Below are positions 29,873-37,298 of a stretch of DNA of 64,000 nt, piece after piece. The notes under the pieces are model-generated. The model was not told the origin of the DNA and ran no database searches. It saw only the letters and a program-made list of their open reading frames with translations. The stretch spans positions 1 through 64,000 of the forward strand of contig JBGANR010000008.1 in NCBI GenBank assembly GCA_044222225.1. The letters run 5' to 3'. This DNA is from JBGANR01 sp044222225. GTDB taxonomy: Bacteria; Actinomycetota; Actinomycetes; Mycobacteriales; Mycobacteriaceae. The position numbers and the translations under genes were made by a program. Positions within the stretch are counted from its first letter, which is position 1, and each line of letters opens with the position of its first letter.

Positions 29873-30637
29873 TTATCGCCGCGTCATCCCGGCGCCGGAC
29901 AGCGGCGGCATGGTCTCGGCGGCGTCGTCGAGAGCCTCCAGAAGCATCCGCTGCATCCGTGTCGAGGCGCCGATACCCAACTCTTCGCGGGCGATCCGGC
30001 AGTAGCGGTGGTACTGCCGGATGGCCTCGGACGGGTTGCCCTCCCGCAGGTGGGCGTACATCAGCGCACGGTGCGCGGACTCGCGGAGCGGGTCGCTGGA
30101 CACGCCGGCCAGCCCGGCGAGGACGGCCTGCGCGAAGCGTCCGGCATCGGCCTGGTCCCGGCACAGCGTGTCGAGCGCATGCAGCCGCAACTGACGGAAC
30201 CGGCGCCGCTCGTCGTCGAGCCACTCGTCGGACGACCCCGGCAGCAGGTCGGCGGAGAGCAGTCCGACGGTGTCGCGATCGGCTCGCCCGGCACACCCGT
30301 CGATGATCGCCGTCGCCGCGGCACGGGCGTCCCGGAGATCGCAGCCGACGGCCGGGTCGAGCATCAGTGAGTCGGCCGTCACGAGCACCGGCGACCAGGC
30401 CGAACGCGTCAGCCCCCACACGGTCGCCCGCAGGCTGGCGCAAGCGCGTGAGGTGACGACGTCCGGCCACAGGCGTTCGGCCACCGTGGTTCGCTCCACC
30501 GGTCCGTCGTGGACGGCGAGCAGCACGATCAGGCGCCGGGCGCGGACCGGCGGACACAGCCGTTCGCCGTCGCGGATCAGGTCGAATACGGGCAGCAGCC
30601 GAATCCGCGTCGTGCCGGTGCCGCTTACGCTGGTCAT
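29873..30637 (-). CDS. SARP/BTAD-family transcriptional regulator
   Basis: A 254-residue regulator. The N-terminal ~95 residues resemble the OmpR-like winged helix of SARP activators (RIRLLPVFDLIRDGERL; RARRLIVLLAVHDGPVERTTVAERLWPD; SLRATVWGLTR). Residues ~120-240 form a bacterial transcriptional activation domain of TPR-like helices (DDERRRFRQLRLHALDTL; AHRALMYAHLREGNPSEAIRQYHRYCRIAREELG). SARPs usually activate secondary-metabolite or stress genes, often their own neighbours. ATG at 30637 follows GGAGGTGA. It is 66 bp upstream of the protease gene, its most likely target. It is far from the NRPS, so a link with that is not supported. Confidence 0.82.
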   Translation of the reverse strand: MTSVSGTGTTRIRLLPVFDLIRDGERLCPPVRARRLIVLLAVHDGPVERTTVAERLWPDVVTSRACASLRATVWGLTRSAWSPVLVTADSLMLDPAVGCDLRDARAAATAIIDGCAGRADRDTVGLLSADLLPGSSDEWLDDERRRFRQLRLHALDTLCRDQADAGRFAQAVLAGLAGVSSDPLRESAHRALMYAHLREGNPSEAIRQYHRYCRIAREELGIGASTRMQRMLLEALDDAAETMPPLSGAGMTRR

Positions 30638-30748
30638 CCGTTCACCTCCGTACACCCGCCGACTCGATGGTGTTCCGTGAGCCCGCGGCGAGTCACGCGT
30701 AGCCGGTTACGCGAATCGCGCCGGCGGCCGGTCGCTACCGTGACATCC

Positions 30749-31459
30749 ATGAGCGAGCCCGTGACGATCACCGTGTCCGACGACTACACCGGCGAGATCG
30801 CCGACCAGGCGATCGCGCAACGTTTCACCGGCGGCGACGTGAGCCGAGCCGGCATTCGCGGAATCGACCCGGTCATCGTCAAGTTCTCGGTCGGCCCGAT
30901 GGACAACAACGCCTACCTCGTGACCGCCGGTGACTCGGCCGTGCTGGTCGACGCGGCGAACGACACCGACCGCATCCTCGAACTGCTCAGCGGGCTCGGC
31001 GTCGAGCTGGACGCGATCATCACCACACACCGCCATCCCGATCACTGGCAGGCCTTGGCCGCCGTGGCCGAGGCGACCGGCGCGCCCACGGTCGCCGACG
31101 CCGTCGACGCGGAGGGAATCCCCGTCGCCACCGCTCATCCGCTCGCGGCCGGCGAACCGCTGATCGTCGGCGACATCACCTTCCGCACTCACCGGATCGT
31201 CGGCCACACGCCGGGCTCGCTCGTGCTCGCGCTCGACGTCGCGGGCACCACCCACCTCTTCGTCGGCGACACGCTCTTCCCCGGCGGCATCGGCCGGACG
31301 ACGTCACCCGAGGACTTCGACTCGCTCTACACCGACGTCACCGAACAGCTCTTCGGCGGCTACCCGGACGACACGATCGTCCACCCCGGCCACGGCCGGG
31401 ACACGACGCTGGGCGCCGAGCGGCCGCAGCTCGCGGAGTGGCGCGCACGCGGCTGGTGA
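30749..31459 (+). CDS. MBL-fold metallo-hydrolase (Rv1637c-like)
   Basis: A 236-residue metallo-beta-lactamase-fold protein with the metal motif THRHPDHW (HxHxDH) near residue 94, a GHTPGSLVL block supplying the next histidine, the FVGDTLFPGGIGR aspartate block, and the final HPGHG histidine. The pattern is that of glyoxalase II-like hydrolases, so a thioester or phospho-ester substrate is possible. M. tuberculosis has a similar gene (Rv1637c) between uvrB and uvrA. ATG at 30749 lies 7 nt after TACCGT, so translation may be leaderless. It is divergent from the SARP gene. Confidence 0.88.
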   Translation: MSEPVTITVSDDYTGEIADQAIAQRFTGGDVSRAGIRGIDPVIVKFSVGPMDNNAYLVTAGDSAVLVDAANDTDRILELLSGLGVELDAIITTHRHPDHWQALAAVAEATGAPTVADAVDAEGIPVATAHPLAAGEPLIVGDITFRTHRIVGHTPGSLVLALDVAGTTHLFVGDTLFPGGIGRTTSPEDFDSLYTDVTEQLFGGYPDDTIVHPGHGRDTTLGAERPQLAEWRARGW

Positions 31460-31541
31460 CCGCCCGCCCGCCACTGGCCGGAACGCGGATCGAAGACTAG
31501 CCTTGTATAGGCATTTTCGCCCCCGACCAAGGGAGAGAGTC

Positions 31542-31949
31542 ATGCTCGTCCGCAGGATCGCCCGTCCTCTGCTCGCCTCGATCTTCGTCGTCAGCGGCGC
31601 CGACGCCGTCCAGAACCCCGCCGGCCGCGCCGGTGTCGCGACGCCGTTCTTCGACTCGGCGCTCGGTAGGCTACCGGTCGTCGTCGACGCCGAGACGCTC
31701 GTCCGCGTCAACGGCGCCGTCCAGACGGCCGCCGGCGTCGCCCTCGCCGCCGGGGTGCTGCCGCGCGCGGCGGCCGCCGTACTCGCCGGCAGCCTCGTCC
31801 CGACGACGCTCGCCGGGCACGCGTTCTGGCAGGCGACCGACCCCGCCACGCGCAGCGCGCAGCAGGTCAACTTCCTCAAGAACCTCTCGATCTTCGGCGG
31901 CCTGCTGTACGTCGCCGGCACCGGTACACGTTCCACCGGGCGCGGCTGA
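31542..31949 (+). CDS. DoxX-family membrane protein
   Basis: A 135-residue integral membrane protein starting MLVRRIARPLLASIFVVSGADAVQNP, the typical DoxX opening. Three or four hydrophobic segments are visible (LLASIFVVSGA; AGVALAAGVLPRAAAAVLAGSLVPTTLAG; NLSIFGGLLYVAG), with the conserved QVNFLKNLSIFGGLL near the end. DoxX proteins in mycobacteria take part in membrane oxidoreductase complexes that resist oxidative stress. ATG at 31542 follows GGGAGAGAG; a TATAGG sequence at 31505-31510 could be its -10. It is 11 bp upstream of the HelR-like gene, so the two are probably co-transcribed. Confidence 0.85.
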   Translation: MLVRRIARPLLASIFVVSGADAVQNPAGRAGVATPFFDSALGRLPVVVDAETLVRVNGAVQTAAGVALAAGVLPRAAAAVLAGSLVPTTLAGHAFWQATDPATRSAQQVNFLKNLSIFGGLLYVAGTGTRSTGRG

Positions 31950-31960
31950 CGACGGACGCC

Positions 31961-34222
31961 GTGACGACACCACACACCACTTCGCCCACACTCGGGACGT
32001 CGGCCGCCGGCGCGTCCGACTCCCGGCTCGCACCCGAGCAGACGCACCTCGACGCGGTGTACGCGCGCCTGGACGCCCAGCGCGCGACCGCCGAGCGCCG
32101 CCGTGCCGAGGCGCTCATCGACACCAGTGACACCCCGCAGGCCCGCTCGGAGCGCGAGTCCTACAACCGGCGCTACACCGAGGAACTCGCCAAGTACGAC
32201 GCGTCCGAGCACAACCTTTATTTCGGCCGCATCGACCTCGACGACGGCGACGTGCGCCGCATCGGCCGGATCGGCGTGCTCGCCGACGACGCCGAGGCGA
32301 CGACGCTGCTGCTCGACTGGCGTGCACCGCTGGCCCGCCCGTTCTATGTGGCGACGCCGGCCTCGCGCGAGGGCGTCGAGCTGCGCCGGCATCTGCGGAC
32401 GCGCTCTCGCCGCGTCCGCGCCGTCACCGACGAGCTGCTCGTGGCCGGCGACGGGGCGCCCGCCGCACACGGCGACGTCGTCAACGAGTCGGCGCTCGTC
32501 GAGGCGCTGACGGCGGCGCGCACCGGCCGGATGACCGACATCGTCGAGACGATCCAGCGCGAGCAGGACGCCATCATCCGCTCGACGCACCGCGGTGTGA
32601 CGGTGGTCCAAGGCGGTCCGGGGACGGGCAAGACGGCGGTGGCGCTGCACCGCGCGGCGTATCTGCTGTACACGCATCGCGAGGTGCTCGGCCGCAGCGG
32701 CGTGCTCATCATCGGGCCGAACGACACCTTCCTCCGCTACATCGGCCAGGTTCTGCCGTCGCTCGGTGAGACCGGCGTGCTGCTGTCGACGATCGGCAAC
32801 CTCTACCCCGGTGTCCGGGCCACTCGCTCCGAGTCGGCCGAGACCCGCGCCATCAAGGGCTCACTCTGGATGCTCGAGGTGCTCAAGGACGCCGTCCGCG
32901 ACCGTCAGGAACTTCCCGACGAACCCGTCCCGGTGCACTTCGACGGCTATCGACTCGACGTGGACGCCCGGCTCGTGCGGCGCGCCCGCGGCCGGGCGCG
33001 GTCGTCGCGGCGACCGCACAACCTGGCCCGGGACGTCTTTCTCCGGGCCGCGATCGAGGGCCTGGCCGACGCGCACGCCGCGCAGATCGGGACGTCGGTG
33101 ACGGACGGATCGTCGCTGCTCACGGCTCGGGATCTCGCCGATATCCGCGACGACATGGCCGCCGACGACGACATCGTCGCCGTCTTCGACCGGTTCTGGC
33201 CGCAGCTCACACCGCAGCGGGTGCTCGCGGAGCTGTTCACCTCGCCGGCCCGGCTGCAGGCGGCGACCTACGGCTGGGACGAGGACGAGCGCGCGCTGCT
33301 CGCGCGCACGGGCGGCGGGTTCGCGGCGTCGGACGCGCCGCTGCTCGACGAACTCGCCGAACTGCTCGGCATCGATTCCGACGAGGCGGAGGAGGCCGAG
33401 CAGCTGCGCTGGCGACAGCGGCTCGCCGACGCGCAGGACGCGCTCGACATCCTCACCGGATCGGCGCCGCAGGACATCGAGGACGAGCTCGACCCCGAGA
33501 TCCTCATGGCGTACGACCTCATCGACGCCGAACAGCTCGCGGCGCGTCAGGAGCAGCGCGAATCGCTGACCACCGCGCAACGGGCGGTCGCCGACCGGAC
33601 CTGGACGTACGGGCACGTCATCATCGACGAGGCGCAGGAGCTCTCGCCGATGGACTGGCGGATGGTGATGCGGCGCATCCCGAACCGATGGATGACGGTG
33701 ATCGGCGACACCGCCCAGACGGGCAGTCTCGCCGGCGCCGACGACTGGTCCGAGGTCCTCGAGCCGTACGTCGCCAAGCGGTGGCGGCTGGAATCGCTGA
33801 CCGTCAACTACCGAACGCCCGCCGAGATCATGGACGTCGCCGCCGACGTGCTCGCCGTGATCGATCCCGACGCCGAGACGCCGCGCTCGATCCGTTCCGG
33901 CGGGATCGTGCGCCGGCTCGACGGCCCGGTCGCGGACGTCCCTTCGACACTGTCGGCCGTCGCCGCGGTACTCGAGGAACCGGTGGACGGGATCACCGCG
34001 GTGGTCGTGACGGACGCCCGGGCCGGCGATCCCGCGCTGGCGGCCGCCGTCGCCGACGCCGCGGACGCGTCGTTGTACGCCGTCGGCGAGACGAAGGGAC
34101 TCGAGTTCGACCGGGTCGTCGTCGTCGACCCGGAGGCGATCACGCGGCAGTCGCCCCGCGGGTCCAACGATCTCTACGTGGCGCTCACCCGGGCGACGAA
34201 GGAGCTGGTGCTGATCTCGTAG
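31961..34222 (+). CDS. helR: HelR/HelD-type RNA polymerase-associated motor ATPase
   Basis: A 753-residue UvrD-like superfamily 1 protein of the HelD class, which removes stalled RNA polymerase from DNA; HelR members in Streptomyces displace rifamycins and give resistance. The N-terminal ~110 residues form a helical arm (LDAVYARLDAQRATAERRRAEAL; ESYNRRYTEELAKYD). Walker A is GGPGTGKTAVALHR, Walker B is HVIIDEAQELSPMDWRM, and the last motif is NDLYVALTRATKEL. The GTG start at 31961 gives a plausible N-terminus. It follows doxX and converges on the universal stress gene 6 bp away. The HelR subclass is inferred from size and sequence style. Confidence 0.82.
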   Translation: MTTPHTTSPTLGTSAAGASDSRLAPEQTHLDAVYARLDAQRATAERRRAEALIDTSDTPQARSERESYNRRYTEELAKYDASEHNLYFGRIDLDDGDVRRIGRIGVLADDAEATTLLLDWRAPLARPFYVATPASREGVELRRHLRTRSRRVRAVTDELLVAGDGAPAAHGDVVNESALVEALTAARTGRMTDIVETIQREQDAIIRSTHRGVTVVQGGPGTGKTAVALHRAAYLLYTHREVLGRSGVLIIGPNDTFLRYIGQVLPSLGETGVLLSTIGNLYPGVRATRSESAETRAIKGSLWMLEVLKDAVRDRQELPDEPVPVHFDGYRLDVDARLVRRARGRARSSRRPHNLARDVFLRAAIEGLADAHAAQIGTSVTDGSSLLTARDLADIRDDMAADDDIVAVFDRFWPQLTPQRVLAELFTSPARLQAATYGWDEDERALLARTGGGFAASDAPLLDELAELLGIDSDEAEEAEQLRWRQRLADAQDALDILTGSAPQDIEDELDPEILMAYDLIDAEQLAARQEQRESLTTAQRAVADRTWTYGHVIIDEAQELSPMDWRMVMRRIPNRWMTVIGDTAQTGSLAGADDWSEVLEPYVAKRWRLESLTVNYRTPAEIMDVAADVLAVIDPDAETPRSIRSGGIVRRLDGPVADVPSTLSAVAAVLEEPVDGITAVVVTDARAGDPALAAAVADAADASLYAVGETKGLEFDRVVVVDPEAITRQSPRGSNDLYVALTRATKELVLIS

Positions 34223-34228
34223 TGCCGC

Positions 34229-34675
34229 TCAGCCGACGGTGTGGACGATGAGGACGTCCGTGCGCGACTTCTTCGACACATCGGACGGCACCGAGCCGAG
34301 CAGGCGTCCGCTCAGCGAGTTGAGCCCCTTGTTGCCGACGACGATCAGCTGCGCCTTCAGGTCGGCGGCGAGCCGCAGCAGGGCGTCCACCGGCTGACCG
34401 GCGATCGGCCGCTCGGTGATGTTCGTCGCGCCGGCGGCCTTGGCCCGGGCGGACGCGTTGCGCAGGATCTGACCGGCGGGCGAGCCGCCGTGCAGCTGGT
34501 ACGCCTCGTCCTTGAGCGCGTCGTCGGCGGCACCGAGGCGGCGCTCGTCGGCCGGCTCGTAGGCACAGGCGATGACGAGCGAGCCGTCGCCCGCGATCCG
34601 GGCCGCCCGCTCGACCGCCCGAAGCGAGGATTCAGACCCGTCGGTACCCACGACAACCGTCTCGTATGCGCTCAT
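34229..34675 (-). CDS. Universal stress protein (Rv1636/TB15.3-like)
   Basis: A 148-residue single-domain UspA-like protein. It begins MSAYETVVVGTDGSESSLRAVERAARIA and ends with the nucleotide-binding motif VVGNKGLNSLSGRLLGSVPSDVS (G-2X-G-9X-G-S form), so it should bind ATP or cyclic AMP; the M. tuberculosis relative Rv1636 in the same locus is reported to bind cAMP. ATG at 34675 follows AAGGAG; the longer frame to 34753 is not supported. TAGGCT about 30 nt upstream could be its -10. It is divergent from the SNF2-type gene. Confidence 0.92.
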   Translation of the reverse strand: MSAYETVVVGTDGSESSLRAVERAARIAGDGSLVIACAYEPADERRLGAADDALKDEAYQLHGGSPAGQILRNASARAKAAGATNITERPIAGQPVDALLRLAADLKAQLIVVGNKGLNSLSGRLLGSVPSDVSKKSRTDVLIVHTVG

Positions 34676-34816
34676 GCCACTCCTTAGGTCGATGTCCCGT
34701 TGCAGCCTATCCGGGTGACCAGGCCGTATGGAATAGATGTCACCAAGGGCCACACCTACCGGTCGGACGTGACGGCCATCAAATGAGTCGACCGGCTCCA
34801 GCGAGACAACGCCTCA

Positions 34817-34833
34817 ACCGTACAATGTACGGT
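34817..34833. promoter_or_regulatory. 17-bp palindromic operator upstream of the SNF2 helicase
   Basis: ACCGTACAATGTACGGT is a perfect 8-bp inverted repeat around one central base. It lies 12 bp upstream of TATACA (34846-34851), a likely -10, so it covers the -35 region of the helicase promoter. The regulator is unknown. Confidence 0.55.
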
Positions 34834-34868
34834 AAGGTGTCCGGATATACACGAACCCGGGAGGACAG

Positions 34869-36675
34869 CTGCACACGCCTGCGCCGACGATTCCGTTCAC
34901 CTCCTCGCTCCAGGCCACCTATCTGCCCGATCGGCACGCCTTCGCGCTCTGGTCGCCGCCGGGCGACGGCCCATTCGGGGCGTCCGACGAGGCCGTCGTG
35001 CTCGCCGTGCCGCAGCCGGACGGCACCGTCGCGCCGACCGAGGTGCCGTGTCGCGTCGTCACCGCCGATGCCCTGCCGCCGCCGACCGACCGGGAATCGG
35101 AGTCGTTGACGGCGTGGCGGCGGCTACTCGCCGATCCCGCCGCCGAGGTCGTGCTGCCGCCCGCCGCTCACGCGGTCCCGGACGCACTCGGCCACGCGAT
35201 GACGTCCGCGCGGTACGCGTCGGCGACGCTCACGTCCACCGTGCGGCTGACCGGCGAACTGCGGACGGGCGTGCGCGCCGACCTGCGCGGCTATCAGGTG
35301 CGCGGCGTCGGCTGGCTCACCGAGACCGTCGCCGAGTTCGGCGGCGCCGTCCTGGCCGACGAGATGGGACTCGGCAAGACCCTGCAGGCCATCGGCCATC
35401 TCGTTCACACGGCTCCGGAGCGGACGGCGCCGGCGCTCATCGTGTGCCCGACGTCGCTGGTCACCAACTGGGTTCGCGAGATCGAGCGCTTCGCCCCGCA
35501 GTTGCGCCCGGTCCCCCACCGGGCGGGCGGCCGGGATGAGGCGGGCGTCGTCGTGATCGGATATCCGACGCTGCGGCTGCACGCCGCGGCGTTCGCCGCG
35601 ACGCCGTGGTCGACCGTCGTCTTCGACGAGGCGCAGTACCTCAAGAATCCGCGCACCCAGGTGTCGAAGGCTGCGCGATCCTTGCCGGCGTCCGCCCGGA
35701 TCGCGCTCACCGGCACCCCCGTCGAGAACCATCTCGACGAGCTGTGGGCGCTGCTCGATCTCGTCGCGCGATCACGATTCGGCAACCGCGCGCTCTTCCG
35801 GCGGCGGTACGCGCTCCCGATCCAACAGGGCTCAGCCGACGCGATGCGGCGGCTCCGCGCGGCCATCGCCCCCATCGTTCTCGGCCGCAGCAAGCGCACC
35901 GTCGCCGGTGATCTGCCCGCCAAGATCCACACGGACGTCACCTGCGACCTGACCACCGAGCAGGCCGAGCGCTACGACCGTCTGTTGGAGGAGGCCGTCG
36001 ACGCCGGGTTCGGCGACGGCGCGCAGCGGCACGGGCGCGTCCTGGCCCTGCTCACCCGGCTCAAGCAGGTGTGCAATCACCCGGTGCTCGCGGCGAGCGA
36101 GCCGAGGTGGCACACCGGCACCCTCGCCGGACGTTCCGACAAACTCGACGCCTGCACCGACATCCTGGCCGCGAACCTCGAGGCGGGTGACGCCACCATC
36201 GTGTTCACCCAGTACCGGCAGACGGGCGACCTGTTGACGGCGCACGTCGCCGAGCAGTTCGGCGTGCGCGCCGTTTCTGCACGGCGGGTTGAGCAGCCGC
36301 GAACGCGATGCGATCGTCGACGAGTTCCAGTCCGGCGCCGGGTGCGGACTGCTCGTCGCGAGCGTCAAGGCCGCCGGCACGGGGCTGACGCTGACCCGCG
36401 CCGCCGACGTCGTCCACTTCGACCGCTGGTGGAATCCGGCCGTGGAGGCGCAGGCCACCGACCGGGTGCACCGGATCGGGCAGACGCGCGTCGTCACCGT
36501 GACGACGCTGACGACGGCGGGGACCGTCGAAGAGCACATCGCGGCCATGCACCGGCGCAAGTCGGCGCTGCGCCTGGATGCCGATTCGTCGGCGCTCGCC
36601 GCGCTCACCGCGCTGTCCGACGAGGGACTCATCGAGGTCCTCCGCCGGACCCGGACCGAAGGAGCGACACCGTGA
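34869..36675 (+). pseudogene. SNF2-family DNA helicase, frameshifted
   Basis: A SWI2/SNF2 ATPase of about 600 residues if read through one frameshift. The first part carries YQVRGVGWL, Walker A DEMGLGKTLQAI, Walker B VFDEAQYLKN, LTGTPVENHLDELWALL and RLKQVCNHP. Near 36270 the frame breaks: FGVRAV is followed in another frame by FLHGGLSSRERDAIVDEFQ, then LLVASVKAAGTGLTLTRAADVVHFDRWWNPAVEAQATDRVHRIGQT, the helicase C-terminal half. One extra or two missing bases explain it; the cause may be mutation, sequencing error or, less likely, programmed shifting. The conserved N-terminus (TSSLQATYLPDRHAFALW) has no ATG, GTG or TTG upstream after the in-frame TAA at 34833; CTG at 34869 behind GGGAGG is the best start. 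It overlaps the SWIM gene by four bases. Confidence 0.75.
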
Positions 36676-37298
36676 CCGATCCCCGCAAGCCCGGTTCGTC
36701 GGCCCGAGCCGAGCACCTCGCCGCCGCGCGGGCGAGAAACGAGTTCGGCTACACCGCGTGGGGTGTCGACTGGCTGCGGCTGGCCGAGCCGACGTCGGTG
36801 ACGCGCCCCGAACCGCTGCTGCCGCGGGCGCGCAGCATCGCCCGGAACAGCGGTGTGCGGACGACGATCACCGAGCGCCAAGCACGGGCGACGATCCATC
36901 GCGGCGCCGAGGCGTCGGTCGCCTTCGTCGAGTTCGCGCCACTCTCGCGGGACGTCACGTGCGCGATCCGCAAGCTGGCCGGCGACGCGCCCGACCATGC
37001 GCTCACCGACGACGTGCACGCGCGGCTGGTGGCCGACGGCCACTCGCCCGCACCGACGCTGGTCGCCGCCGACTGCTCGTGCCGCGCCCGCACCGCTCGC
37101 TGCCTGCACGTGCTGGCCATGCTCTACGACCTCGTCCGCCGGGTCGACGAGCACCCGTCGACCGCGCTGACGCTGCAGGGCTTCGGCGCGGCGACCGTCG
37201 ACGTCGCCGAGGCGGACGCCGCCGAGACCGCGCCGCCGCGCTGGACCCCGCTCACCGAGATCGATCCGCGGCGGTTCTACACCTCCGGCGTCAGCTGA
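36672..37298 (+). CDS. SWIM zinc finger protein
   Basis: A 208-residue protein with a SWIM-type zinc motif, CSCRARTARCLH (CxC...CxH), near residue 137, preceded by RQARATIHRGAEASVAFVEFAPL. SWIM proteins are commonly encoded immediately after SNF2 helicases and are thought to work with them on DNA. The GTG start at 36672 overlaps the helicase stop (GTGA), so it is translationally coupled. Its frame is the same as the first part of the helicase, so the frameshift there creates an artificial 766-residue fused reading frame. It overlaps the 3' end of convergent uvrB by 8 bp. Confidence 0.85.
   Translation: MTDPRKPGSSARAEHLAAARARNEFGYTAWGVDWLRLAEPTSVTRPEPLLPRARSIARNSGVRTTITERQARATIHRGAEASVAFVEFAPLSRDVTCAIRKLAGDAPDHALTDDVHARLVADGHSPAPTLVAADCSCRARTARCLHVLAMLYDLVRRVDEHPSTALTLQGFGAATVDVAEADAAETAPPRWTPLTEIDPRRFYTSGVS

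Noticed and set aside
29873..30637. SARP gene as the pathway activator of the NRPS
   Set aside because: It is about 9 kb away, in another operon with a terminator, and separated by conserved backbone genes; no sequence evidence links them.
31950..31960. Rifamycin-associated promoter element before the HelR-like gene
   Set aside because: Only 11 bp separate it from doxX and no element of that type was recognised upstream of doxX.
34998..37298. A single 766-residue helicase-SWIM fusion protein
   Set aside because: The middle ~130 residues are an Arg/Asp/Ala-rich nonsense translation, while the true helicase C-terminus lies in another frame; the fusion is a frameshift artefact.
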